Shown here piece after piece: positions 23,489 to 34,527 of a DNA stretch of 64,000 nucleotides (positions within the stretch are counted from its first letter, which is position 1; every line of letters begins with the position of its first letter). The DNA lies in NCBI GenBank assembly GCA_023515745.1, contig JALECJ010000005.1, positions 124,001 through 188,000 of the forward strand, read 5' to 3'. A program made the position numbers and the translations under genes. The notes under the pieces are model-generated. The model did no database searches, was not told the DNA's origin, and saw only the letters and a program-made list of their open reading frames with translations. Source of the stretch: Amoeboaphelidium protococcarum. Its lineage: Eukaryota > Aphelidiomycota > Aphelidea.

Positions 23489-25731
23489 ATTTGCTAATTT
23501 TTGTTCTGCGGCTGCGTGTTAAATGACGTTGAATAATCAAATTGTTTCATCATAAAATTATCTTCCAGTTTTGATCTTCAGCACGCGACTTTAAATGGTC
23601 AGCCTTTCGCCTTTCTCGGGGCTTGTTCTCAAGGTTTTACTTAAGACTTCAATTGCTGTCCCAACTTAAACAACCTAATCAATTATGGATGAAGAAGACT
23701 TGGAATCTTTCAAGCAAAGGGAGAGATAAATTCGCTTGCAAAGTAACGCATTGCCCTGGTGTCTTTAACCGTTCGGATGTGCCTTTATGAAGGTTAGTGT
23801 TTTACATCGTTGATTATTGCTCGCCCGTAAGGGTGAGCAAACTAATTTGGTCTATCGCGCGTGTGTGAAACTAACAAACAAACCACAGGGGGGGGGGCCA
23901 AAATAAACCGCGAAATCTTGGGATTTAAAAGTCGATGAGGAAGAAAGCTATGATTAAACCGATTTCACCATAAAATTTCTCTTGCGCCAAAACCTTGCCA
24001 CTCGCGGATAGAATTTTTACTTCTCAATTTTTAAGGACCCAAAAAGGCATTTGAAGTTTCACCTGCATTTTAGGTGAGGCGCTCACAATCAAGGCCCGCG
24101 CCCTCTCTCAAACGAAACGTCGCACCGAGAATGTTCAAACACACTGCCTGTCGTCGTGACTTTAATCCCACCTCAGAAGCTGTGTTGCTCGGAAGTAAGT
24201 CAATGTCAGTAGTATGTCGCTGACTTATGAAAAANCGAGAATGTTCAAACACACTGCCTGTCGTCGTGACTTTAATCCCACCTCAGAAGTTGTGTTGCTC
24301 GGAAGTAAGTCAATGTCAGTAGTATGTCGCTGACTTATGAAAAATTAGTAGAATTAAGGCGTTGATGTTTATCAACTAACTTTGTTAACATGCCAAACGG
24401 TTGTTCAAGCTATTACTGCATTGTAGGAAATCCCACTGAATTAAGTTGAAGATTTGGAAAGTCTTTACAAAGACATCGACTGATACTATTGAGATTATGT
24501 AAATGGAATTGTATAAGTTTATGCCGGATAATTTATACGAAATTCAAATTCCTTTCTTCAAATAATGCCAAAGTAAGAACTGGAAGCTGAAAGCTTAAAG
24601 GTGGTATGTGATTGAATTTCTTCCGCGGCACCAGCAATGAACAAGATTTGTTTAATTGCCTAGATATGGCTAATGCAGATACAGCGTGGATGTAAATAAG
24701 CACTATCCACCCTTTTGTTATAGCTTACTTTTTAATTATTGACAGATGGATTGTCAAGGTGAATACGGTGTCATGTCAAAATGATTAAAGTATCTGATGC
24801 ACTTAATGGCACGACACTTCCAAAGGCTTTCATTATACAGTTTATGATTACTATTTACGCTTCGATATGCATAGTGTTTCTGTATCACATGGCGCTTGAG
24901 AGGAAGCACAATATATACAGTGTAAATTCATGTATTAGACTATCAAAACAAGACCAACTTCCTTCCGTATTAGACTGACGTTATTTATTTTGAACCAGAT
25001 ATCACTTTGAGGTTTCTCAAAATTGTTCTTCTTCATTATAACTTCAGGCCATAGAAGAGAAACTTCAGTATAAGATTGGTGACAAAAAAACCAGTGGTTA
25101 TTCGTTATTGAAGCTTTCAATCAAACGCGTAACATGAGCTGACTTATAAGTATGCGCTCTGTCTGGCGTGTATCTCTCTCACACAAAAGCGTACTTAGCT
25201 AAACCGATATAAAGAGCTTCGAAATACGGTTTCAATCAAATAAATTGATAAACATATGAACGTCTTTGTATCACTCAGTAAGGTGAACGATAGCTTACTA
25301 CCAAAATCAAAAAATGAGGTTCGCTTCCACCATTCGAACAAATAAAACCATCGTTCTCTGAGATATTAAAGCACGTTTCTGTGTGTCTATCTGATCGAGC
25401 GAAAGCGAAGATTACGTTACTAACGGGCGAGCTGCTAGGCATCGCCTACTACTATCTTAGTGTATATGCATCGATAAAAAAAATTAAAATTTATGATATG
25501 TAGGTGGTTCTTTTTACCGTGATATTTTTGTGGATTATCTATGTCATAAGATTGAGCTACACTTTGTCTCAATGAAGACTGTAAAGATCATTGTACACAT
25601 AGAGTCCCGGAAATAATTTTAATAAAATAACAATAGATGTGCACTAATCGTATATTTTTCTCATAAAATATTATTCCAACTGCTCACCGATTCACCACGT
25701 CGCATTATATTCCACCAAACAGTCGTCATAT
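23489..25731. other. gene-poor stretch with assembly ambiguity
   Basis: About 2.2 kb with no confident gene. A short open reading frame starts at 23684 (MDEEDLESF...). Another, at about 24336-24485, encodes TLLTCQTVVQAITALQE and similar protein-like sequence. A plausible 62-nt intron (GTATGTG...TGCCTAG, about 24603-24664) lies downstream. These could be exons of one gene broken by the duplication and N at 24126-24344. An imperfect hairpin, TTGCTCGCCC-GTAA-GGGTGAGCAA, lies near 23817-23840, and a G-run near 23888. From 25000 to 25731 I see nothing coding. Confidence 0.4.
24126..24344. repeat. ~109-bp direct duplication separated by an undetermined base
   Basis: Copy 1 (24126-24234) and copy 2 (24236-24344) are identical except one C/T difference (AGAAGC versus AGAAGT). 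The single N at 24235 sits exactly between them. This looks like two contig ends, or two alleles, joined during assembly rather than a biological tandem repeat. Confidence 0.85.
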
Positions 25732-26644
25732 TCAAGCTTCAAAAGTCAGAGCAAGACCAAACTTGTGAGCATTCTCACCCAGACGAGCAGAGTCAAACTG
25801 ACCACCCAGGGACACCTTCAAACCAGGTCTGACGCTCTGAGTCAAGCCAAGTGACACAATACCCTAATTGTTCACCTTGCCCTTGACAAAGGTGTCTCTG
25901 TCCATGGCGTACTTGCCACCAAGCTCAAGATTAACATTGGAGGTGGCAGACTTCTTGTCCCATGCAGCCTTGGCACCAATCTCCAGATCAGCAGCAACAC
26001 GATGGTAGTAAGAAGCCTAGAAGGTGCTGAAATTGTTCACACCATGCAGAGCGACAGAGTAATCAAAAGTGGAATAGCCCAGTGCAGCACCAAACTTGTT
26101 CACCTTACCGTCAGCGACATTGTACGCAACTTCACCACCGGCAACGAAGCCTTCAACACCGAAAGCAGCATCAGCAGACAGAGTTGGACCCTTGAAAGCG
26201 TCCAAGTTGACATTGGTGAACACATGGTCTTGCTTGTACTCAGCACCAACCTTCACAGCCTTCTGGTTCACGTTTGGTAGCACTTGACCATTCAGAGACA
26301 ACTTTAAGCCTTTCACCAGCGAGTCTGCCAACTCAACTTCACCGCCAAAAACATTGCTGGTGAACCAAGTTCCAGTCACAGTCAATCCTACAAAAATAAT
26401 CTCATTCATCATCGGAAACTTGCAAAATATTATATAAATAATTACCTCTCTACTTCTGGACCAACTTCTACTTCAACTCTGCAGTAATAGCACCGCTCTT
26501 GGCATCTTGATTACCATTGACGGAGAACTGCATACCGCCAGATGCGGTAGTCTTCACCTCCAACTTGGTCACACCAACAGGGATATCCTTGGACAGCAAG
26601 TCATTTGCAGACTTTCCAATTTCAGAAAATTTAGGTGGAATCAT
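25732..26644 (-). CDS. VDAC: mitochondrial outer-membrane porin VDAC
   Basis: Exons 26644-26446 and 26387-25732 (284 aa, the normal VDAC length). It begins MIPPKFSEIGKSANDLL, the N-terminal helix inside the pore. Amphipathic beta strands follow, including GLTVTGTWFTSNVFGGEVEL, GLKLSLNGQVLP and RVAADLEIGAKAAW. It ends with the family's last strand motif, HKFGLALTFEA. The 58-nt intron splits a Gly codon. It carries ATP/ADP and metabolites across the outer membrane and is imported via TOM/SAM. Confidence 0.93.
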
Positions 26645-27065
26645 TTCAAAAGTAGATATTTAATATAGAAGATATCTATCTATCAAGTTGTCGTAGTATA
26701 AAACGTAAGATTAGACTCTGTTGAAGAAGAAAGAAGAAGCGAAATAAGGAATAGCGCAGCTCTGAAGGAAGAAATGAACGCGACACAAATCGAACGCGCG
26801 ATCGTAACGAATTAACAACGCGACCATGCAAAGACGACTGGCGGTACTCCTTACTCTGACGAGAGTGAAACTTCTTCGCCTCAGGCAGACTGAATCGGTC
26901 GCGAGTGACTCACATCACATTACGAAAGATCTTCCCGTTCACACTATAGCAAATCTTTCCCGTTAGAGTTCCCAGTCATTTGATTGTGTTCTATTCTCAG
27001 CTACAACTGTTTCATTTTGTCATTCTGTAGTTCTTCACTGGGAAACTTTACTCAAGTAGTTCAAG
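26645..27065. other. divergent promoter region
   Basis: About 420 bp between the VDAC and sterol-reductase-like starts; CGCG-containing and purine/pyrimidine-skewed segments, no gene recognised. Confidence 0.5.
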
Positions 27066-27794
27066 ATGGAACAAGTTAGTAAACTGTTGGATGAGTACGT
27101 GTATAATCCACCTAATATGCCGGAGAATTCTAGCTATTTGAGGCTATCTGATGTTATAAACTTTATGAAAGGAATCACACCTGCGGTCATTATAGTATTC
27201 ATCGCGCTCTACAACTAATGGAGCAATTACACGGTGTGGATTTACCTTGCAACACACGGAACATACGGTCTTCTGTGGGTTGGTAAAGATTATTTTGGCT
27301 TTGGAGATGCTAGATGGCAAGGCAGGAAGGGGTGGTTCACAGTGTCATCCACCTTTCTGGCACTACTTCTCTATTGGATGCCCATTAAGCTCATTTGCCA
27401 GAATAGTACTAGAGTCCCACCTTTTGTCGCTTTTCTATCCGTGTTCATGTTCAGTGTTGGAGTGTTCTTCCACTATGGCTCAGACTTGCACAAGTGCGCA
27501 TTTATTGAATATCGCACCAAGATTAAGAAGTTGGATGACAAAGCAACTCCCAATGTCCTCACTACAAAGTTTTGGGCTCTGTCGCGTAATATTAATTATT
27601 TCGGTGAATTGCTAATCTACTGCTCATTCTGTATCTTGAGTCTTGATTTGCTACCATTCCTCTGGCTGTTTGGGATGATCACCATGTACTGGCTCCCAAG
27701 TATGTACAAGAAGGAGAAATCATTGAGTAGATTTGGCAAAGAGTGGGAAGATTACAAGAAAAAGTCTTATTTCTTCATTCCATACATTTGGTGA
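27066..27794 (+). CDS. multi-pass membrane reductase/methyltransferase-like protein (steroid 5-alpha-reductase/ICMT/DUF1295 clan)
   Basis: 242 aa, single exon, with about six hydrophobic helices. The C-terminal signature RFGKEWEDYKKKSYFFIPYIW is the common end of the clan containing ERG4/ERG24 sterol reductases, 5-alpha-reductases and isoprenylcysteine methyltransferase (R.G..W..Y......P). The preceding NINYFGELLIYCSF matches the R-x-x-x-Y-x-G-E loop of DUF1295 members. Sterol or lipid reduction in the ER is likely, but the substrate cannot be told from sequence. It is shorter than ERG24 (~430 aa), so a DUF1295-type protein is the better guess. Confidence 0.75.
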
Positions 27795-27834
27795 ATTGGC
27801 ATCCAGGCCCCGAATGGGTGACACTGGCATGCTC

Positions 27835-27878
27835 AAGGTAATCATAAGGTAGTCATAAGGTAGTCATAAGGTAATCAT
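27835..27878. repeat. four tandem 11-bp units
   Basis: Units of AAGGTARTCAT repeated four times directly downstream of the reductase-like gene (R is A or G). Confidence 0.85.
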
Positions 27879-28560
27879 ACAATGTTTTAGAGTCGTGAAG
27901 ATCAAGATTAAAGAAAACGAAGCGAAAACGAAGCACACTTTATTATTCAAGTCTCCCCTCCGACTTGGGAGATAGAGAGACTACGAAAACCAAGACGAAA
28001 ATAGTATTACTTTATTATTCAATTCTCCCCACCCACCTGGGAGAAAGAGAGATTAAGGAGCCAACGCTAGGAACCAGTACCAGTACCAGTACCAACACCA
28101 ACAGCAGCAGCAGCAGGACCAACAAAATCAGCAGCACCAACAGCAGCAGCAGCAGCAATGCCAATGTAAAACGTGTAAGATTTTATGGGGAAAAGAAGAG
28201 CTTGAAGTAGAGTATGCCTTTTATACTGTGCGGGTGAATCATTTAAAACTGAACCATGAACACGTCGTCGTCGCAGCACATACCAATTGTATCACTGGCA
28301 TTCCACCACACATAGCATTTGATTCAATCGAAATCACATCACATCACAAACACGTAGTCGCATAATTGCATTCGTTTGCGGCGTTCGTCGCACAGCCGCA
28401 ACATTCCAGTACATAATATGCATAGCTAGTAGCATTTCAATCAAAAGCCAAAAAACTAAATATAGATATATCTCAATGGCGCATTTATATCATTGATCGC
28501 ATCGCCTTTCGATCAGCCAATAGAAAGCAGTGATCTCTAATTCAATTTCCATCATTCCAA
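27879..28560. other. low-complexity tract with duplicated block and CAG/CCA repeats
   Basis: A ~58-bp block containing TTTATTATTCAA...TCTCCCC and a GGGAGA-type motif occurs twice (about 27938-27995 and 28007-28064). The trinucleotide tract CAGTAC/CAACAC/CAG follows (28074-28162). One frame starts at ATG 27882 and has two copies of FIIQ.SPPTWE.ERLR, then Pro/Ala repeats, ending in TGA near 28208. Another frame reads the repeats as poly-Gln and stays open to about 28530. Since only TGA stops translation, long open frames are expected by chance; neither is a firm gene. Confidence 0.4.
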
Positions 28561-29478
28561 ATGACCCGCAAGCAATCAACCTTTTATCTTCTTATTCTTA
28601 AACTGCTCATCATGTCTGCTCTTCTAATCGATATCATTAGTCCACGCCCAGCTAACGCTAGACGCGTCGTGCATCACAAGCGCGATTTGAACACGGTAAC
28701 TATTAAGTCCAGGACACTGGTATTTAGGGGCTGGGATCTACTGCTTATGTCAGCGCTTTACGTGTATGAGTAATTATAGGCATACCACCCAGAGTTTATC
28801 AGTGTGGATAGGGTCGGAAAGCAGACGTTCGTAACGTTTGCAACTCGCGAAGACGCCGAACATGTAATGTGGTAACATCATCAACATCACAGGCTGTTCC
28901 ACGAGCCAGTCACAGTGCACTATGCATTTAATGTAGTGCATATTGGCAATCATCAGCGAGGGAGATTCACTGGGATTATTGAAGTTGACGTAATGACCCT
29001 GAACTATTCTACGATGAAAAGAATCTGCGTGGAGGTTGGAAGTGACCACCTACGCCGGCATTGGAGAGAGATTCACCGCCGCTTAAGCCGTAGGCAAGCG
29101 CTACTTGGCCAATAGTATGGCGGTGTCTGACTTGGAGGGCTCATTGTTCAAGATCCCTCCCCTGCTCTTGGTCGCGGTTAGTCTTAGCGTTTCATTAGAT
29201 TCGCTGTAAAAGACGATACGCATAGGAGAGCTGTAGAATTGCGTAACAGACTTCCAGCGTTCCGCACAAATGACCTGGCTACTTTGGCTCTCCCTTGGCT
29301 GCAGGAGTTGGACACCCAGAGACGGCTCCAACTTCAAGATAGCAGAATTATCTTACGAGATTTTGAAAGAGACTTGGTTGACAAATATAGTGGGTGCACA
29401 ATCTATGCGATTTATCATAATACCCTGAAAGAGTGGTTGAGGGTCAGATTTGAAACTTATATCAATAGATTTTTATGA
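28561..29478 (+). CDS. unrecognised secreted protein
   Basis: ATG 28561 begins a basic-then-hydrophobic leader (STFYLLILKLLIMSALLIDI) ending SPRPANARR, a plausible signal peptide. The mature part is basic and His-rich (WQHHQHHRLFHEP), with VGKQTFVTFATREDAE and FERDLVDKYSGCTIYAIY. The frame is continuous to TGA 29476-29478 except one TGA at 29128-29130. That TGA is removed, in frame, by a putative intron 29115-29198 (GTATGG...TTTCATTAG, 84 nt), giving 277 aa. A second optional intron, also 84 nt, may lie at 28696-28779 (GTAACT...AATTATAG). I recognise no family. Confidence 0.55.
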
Positions 29479-29725
29479 AATATTTAATTTTTAATTTTCA
29501 TCGTTGTCCCAATTTGATCCGATAAATTTGAGCCAACGACTACGGCATGAATGAAGAAGGACAGGCTATGGCAGATTTGAAACATTCAGTACAAACGACA
29601 TTTTTACATTAAATTAAAATTCATATTTAATTTAAATTAAAAGATTGAAACAAGAATTAAAACATAATCAGCATCATTAATAATATATCGTAAGTCACCA
29701 CTAAGTTTAAATTAATTCAATTAAA

Positions 29726-30226
29726 TCACATTACAGCCATGATGATCATGGAGACTGCAGACAAGGAGGCAGACACGATCGCAGATTGGGCGGCATCACT
29801 GGACTTCAAGGAGCAGCGTCCCATCTCTGGGTCCTTGCCCTTGGAGTCAATGACACAGGTAAGGCCAGTATCACAGCTGGTGGAATTCTCAGCAGTACAC
29901 TTGGATCCAATGCTACCAGCAGACTTGTTGTCATCAGAATCCTTGGTAGAATTCGATGACTTGGTAGAGTTTTTGGAATCAGACATGGTACCGTTGGTGG
30001 TCATGTTGTTACCGCTACCAAAATCCAGAGAGGAGTCACCAGTGGAGTTGGATCCTCCAGTAGCGGCGCCACCACCACCAGTAACACCACCCACAGATGG
30101 AGTAGATACGGCTGGAGTAGTGGCGTTTCCACCAGTGGCGCCAGTGACGGCTCCCAGATTTTGAGCAAACGCGACAGATGCAATACAGCTACAGATTAAA
30201 GCAGTAAATTTCATTTTATTAAACAA
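29726..30226 (-). CDS. GPI-anchored-type cell-surface protein
   Basis: 166 aa. The N-terminal signal peptide (MKFTALICSCIASVAFAQ; the start may be the second Met, at 30214) leads into a Gly/Ser/Thr/Asn-rich stalk with several NxT/NxS glycosylation sites. A small Cys-rich module follows (CTAENSTSCDTGLTCV...GRC, four Cys). The C-terminus is a small-residue/hydrophobic tail (SAIVSASLSAVSMIIMAVM) of the kind removed on GPI attachment. This layout is typical of fungal cell-surface proteins. No enzymatic domain is seen. Confidence 0.75.
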   Translation of the reverse strand: MFNKMKFTALICSCIASVAFAQNLGAVTGATGGNATTPAVSTPSVGGVTGGGGAATGGSNSTGDSSLDFGSGNNMTTNGTMSDSKNSTKSSNSTKDSDDNKSAGSIGSKCTAENSTSCDTGLTCVIDSKGKDPEMGRCSLKSSDAAQSAIVSASLSAVSMIIMAVM

Positions 30227-30679
30227 TGGATACAGGTAAATAAATCAATAATTATTAGAATTGGATAAATAATTAATTGTTGTAAAGAGGAGTAAAAGAG
30301 ATGGTTGGATGTCCATCGATTAAATCCCTTCTGGATTACGTCTTAGCACCACTGCTATTGGTTGATCATTGAACACAAAGATCACCAGCGTGACACAAAG
30401 TAACTAGTGAGCCGTCAAGATGCGACGCGTGATATATCGCTACTTTAGACCGTTGAGCTGACTACGTAATGAATAAGAGTAGAGATGAAGGACTGACAGT
30501 AGTCAAAATAGTAAAAGCTGTAAGTAACTGAAAGTGTAGTTTAAGTGATTGCACCTATTCCAAACTTAGACACCACAGAAAGTGAAGCAATGTAAACACT
30601 CAAATTACAGATAAAATCTTGATCATTTTCACAAATGTTATGGCAAATGAGACCATCGAACTATTGGTCCTTACAAAGA
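30227..30679. other. spacer between surface-protein start and proteasome gene stop
   Basis: About 450 bp, AT-rich, serving as the promoter of the minus-strand surface protein. No gene recognised. Confidence 0.5.
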
Positions 30680-31484
<805 letters not shown>

Positions 31485-31822
31485 TTATTTTATTATCAGT
31501 TAATGCTGTTGTTACTTGGCAATACAAAAGTCCGCGAAACTTGAATGAATAACAGTGGAAAGTGTAACAAGGAAATAATGAGCCTCTCTCTCTCTCTCGC
31601 TTCTAATTCTTTCTCCAAAATCGTGTACGTTCAGCTCTGCTCTCTCTGTCGTCGCTCTTTCGCTCGTTCTTTTAGTTTTTTGCTCTTGGATTTGCTCGTT
31701 CTCCCTCTCTCTCTTTGCCTTCCCGTCTGGTTTATTCAGTCAAACTGTTGGGTGTTGATTGGTAATTATAGAATTTGTAAACAGTGTCCCTTGATAGGAT
31801 TGCATATTTAGAGTGAATTATA
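31485..31822. other. divergent promoter region
   Basis: About 340 bp between PSMA6 and the SMARCD-like gene, with CT-repeat runs (31585-31720) typical of promoters in this window. No gene recognised. Confidence 0.5.
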
Positions 31823-33157
31823 ATGAATACTTCACATGCTACGTCGAGTGGAGTGAGAACGTAAAAGAAAAAGAAGCCAAGCACACGATCGCTCCCATTC
31901 AAGCATGAGGGATATGAGAATCTTGTGAAGATGGAGCACCGTCTAGACCATATTCTTACCAGGAAGCGATTAGATTTTCAGGAAGCTTTGGGTAAATTAG
32001 TGAAATAGAAGAGAACTTTAAGATTCTTCATAAGCAATACTGCGCAGTATCAGAATCCTGGTAATGTGTATGGTGAGATGACTGCGGGCGAGGAACCGTC
32101 TTGGACGCTGAAAGTGGAAGGACGTTTGTTGAGTGATGGTAAAGGCTACTCTTAGAGTGCTCCTGTAAAGAAGATGACACACTTTGTCAAACAGGTTGTT
32201 ATTGAATTATAGCCTGGGACTTAGTAATAGTAGCAGTAATCTGCTTCTGATGGACAAAATAATGTCAACAATAACAATAATAATAACAACAACACTGTGG
32301 TTTGGAGAAAATAGCCTGGGGAGCCTGATTCTGATGGATTCGAGTTGAAGCGACTAGGAAGTGAAGAGCTGTAGTGCAGATTACACATTTATCTGGACTA
32401 TGGAACTGATAAATTCAGATTATCACCAGAGCTGGCGCGTCTCCTCAATCTTCATACTGAGAGTCGCACTGCAGCCACTCTAGCATTGTGGTAGTACATA
32501 AAGAGCTAGCACTTGTTGGACCCATCTGATCCTCGTGTCATTAACTGTGATGCTTAGTTGAAAAAGCTATTCGGTGGAAGGCAGCAGTTTACTTTCCCTC
32601 AGATCAATGAACTGCTTATGCCACATCTCAGTCCTCCAGATCCCATTTCTATTGATTATCAGATTAAGCTTGATCGTCCGCTGAATAGAATGGATCATGT
32701 GGTGGATGTTGAAGTTGAGTTGGATGACAGTTCCAAGGCGAACATGATGAAGTTTGTGCTTGGTAGTGGGAACTAGAAGGACATCGCTGCACTTGATGCC
32801 CAGATTATAAAGTATATCGGTAAAGTTAATCAGCATTTGGTGAAGCGAGATTTTATGAATGATTTCGCAGAAGATCCAGCCGCGTTTATCAATAAGTGGA
32901 TTGATTCTCAGGCGTATGATTTGGATATTGTTCTGAATGAAGGTAATAGCGGTGAGTTACCAGTTTATAATCGTGAAGTCCTGAGACGTTCAGCCTTTTA
33001 TAGAGAGGAGTGGGTCGGTGATGCTGTGTGGAGATGGCTTAATACGGCTCAGGTGTTTGAACATAACAGTTCCATGCACTAGTAATAAGGCGCTGATAAT
33101 GGTGCTGCAGCATTTGGGATTTAATAGCAAAATGTTAATGGAAATGTGAGGAAATGA
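31823..33157 (+). CDS. SWI/SNF subunit SMARCD/BAF60/Rsc6-like (SWIB domain)
   Basis: 444 aa, single exon. The order is that of BAF60: a basic N-terminus; RTLRFFISNTAQYQNPG and WTLKVEGRLL, conserved in all BAF60 proteins; then the SWIB/MDM2 domain. That domain carries YGTDKFRLSPELARLL, ATLALWQYIKSQHLLDPSD and INCDAQLKKLFGG. A C-terminal region with VEVELDDSSKANMMKFV and EEWVGDAVWRWL follows. A poly-Asn/Gln insertion lies near residues 130-160. It is a core structural subunit of SWI/SNF or RSC remodellers, acting in the nucleus. TAA/TAG-coded Gln are frequent, including QQQQQQ near 32224. Confidence 0.92.
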
Positions 33158-33236
33158 TTAATAATATTCTTACTTTATACTTGATAAATCTTGTTCATGT
33201 TACGATAAATTGTTTGGTGGATTTATAGTGTTTTTA

Positions 33237-34292
33237 TCACTTATCCTACTATGTCTCTTGTTACTTGGGCTCTTGTGGAGAGTCTTGAGCTGATATTGAT
33301 GACGAGTCTAGTGAAGATTCCTTATCCAGAAAGGTGATCCACTAATCTATAAGAGATTATTACTGCTGTGAAGTTGGCGAAAGTAACGCGTCAGCAGTCA
33401 GTTTTTACGCCTTCATACTTCCTCTCCGTGCCCATGTGCCATTCTATGCTTGTGTCAAACCAATCTTTAATCTGTCGCTGTCAGTCATGTCTAGGACTCT
33501 GGTGATAAGAAGCAGTATCTCGACATCTTTAGAGCTGCTATTACGATCTTGTGCATCTTGTACTTCAGCTTCCACTAGACATGAAAAGTATTTAATTAAT
33601 AGATTAGCCAATAGCCGCTTATTAATCGCTTCACCCTCAGACATGAGCCGCAGAGTTTACATTGCCTTTGGAGCAACAGACTAAGATTAAGCTTGTGTTA
33701 GTTGAGAGCGCAGTTATTCAATCTCCTTCTACTACTAATTGATCGTATTATCAGATTAAATACGCTATTCAGTCATTGACTCTCTGCATTGACTCAGTTC
33801 GGATTCCAATATCTACAGATTCTATTACTACACTTTGACTTGTTACAGCAGCGAATGGTTCTGCATTTCAATCTCCTTCTTCTTGGTCATTTCCAGAGCT
33901 CGCAAAGTATCCTAAAGATTCTGTATGAGTGAAGATTTCTCATTAATTTACTCAAGTAATTTCTTATTCTCTTCATTCAACTCATCGTAAGCCTAATGTG
34001 CATCATCCACCTCTTGTCGCAACTGCAGAACTTTAATTGTGGAATCTTGAGATTATAACTGCTGCAGCTGAGATGACAATTTGGCAACCTAAGAATTCAA
34101 CTAGTCTATCATAGCTTCCTACTGAACCAGTTCATGGGTATGCTGCTCTTCGCTATCAATCAAATGCTATTGTAATCGCTCAATGTCTTTACACTTTCTA
34201 TCCAACTACTGCTACAACTAATCAAGTGCTGCGCTTTAAGACTAGGTATTCACTTGGTCATTATTGAAACCATCTTGAACATTCACAGACAT
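33237..34292 (-). CDS. golgin with GRAB-like Arf-binding domain (Rud3/GMAP-210-like)
   Basis: 351 aa, single exon. Residues about 10-240 are Gln-rich coiled coil, many Gln being TAG. Near residue 250 there is NKRLLANLLIKYF and, after an acidic loop, KDVEILLLITRVLDM and DRLKIGL. This matches the GRAB (GRIP-related Arf-binding) domain of yeast Rud3 and animal GMAP-210 (N-LL-N-LL-F ... EVL.LI...L ... GL). It would tether vesicles at the cis-Golgi through Arf1. A C-terminal polar tail follows the domain. Confidence 0.75.
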
Positions 34293-34527
34293 ATTTTCTT
34301 CTACTTAACTTGTAGGCGAATTCTTATCAAATTACTAATTTTACAATTTGCCGTCCATCGTTAACATTAGTTGTTGCTGTTAGAGAGAAGTTTTTCAAGC
34401 TGAATGAACAGAACGCTTTACTAACGAACGAGACGCGTCTTTAAGGAGATTCGATATATTGAAAATATAAAAATGACAACAAGTCGACAGAATATACTCT
34501 AGTACTGAATCTCTATTTAAATCAATG

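Noticed and set aside
23817-23840. Imperfect hairpin considered as a terminator or small RNA
   Set aside because: Single hairpin, no tail or conserved context; eukaryotic genes here do not use such terminators.
24430-24660. TGA as tryptophan (two in-frame TGAs)
   Set aside because: All confident genes end at TGA; the region is ambiguous in assembly and is better explained by exon fragments or chance.
25000-25700. A possible tRNA or other structural RNA
   Set aside because: I could not find an acceptor stem with matching T-loop and anticodon arm; no RNA gene is supported.
28067-28279. Minus-strand Ala/Gly-repeat open frame
   Set aside because: It is the reverse reading of the CAG/CCA tract and has low-complexity composition only.
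31585-31720. CT-rich runs considered as mobile-element remnant
   Set aside because: Similar pyrimidine tracts occur in several promoter regions and show no repeats or target-site duplications.
33251-33690. Plus-strand open frames downstream of SMARCD
   Set aside because: They are antisense to the conserved GRAB-domain golgin, which is open for 352 codons.
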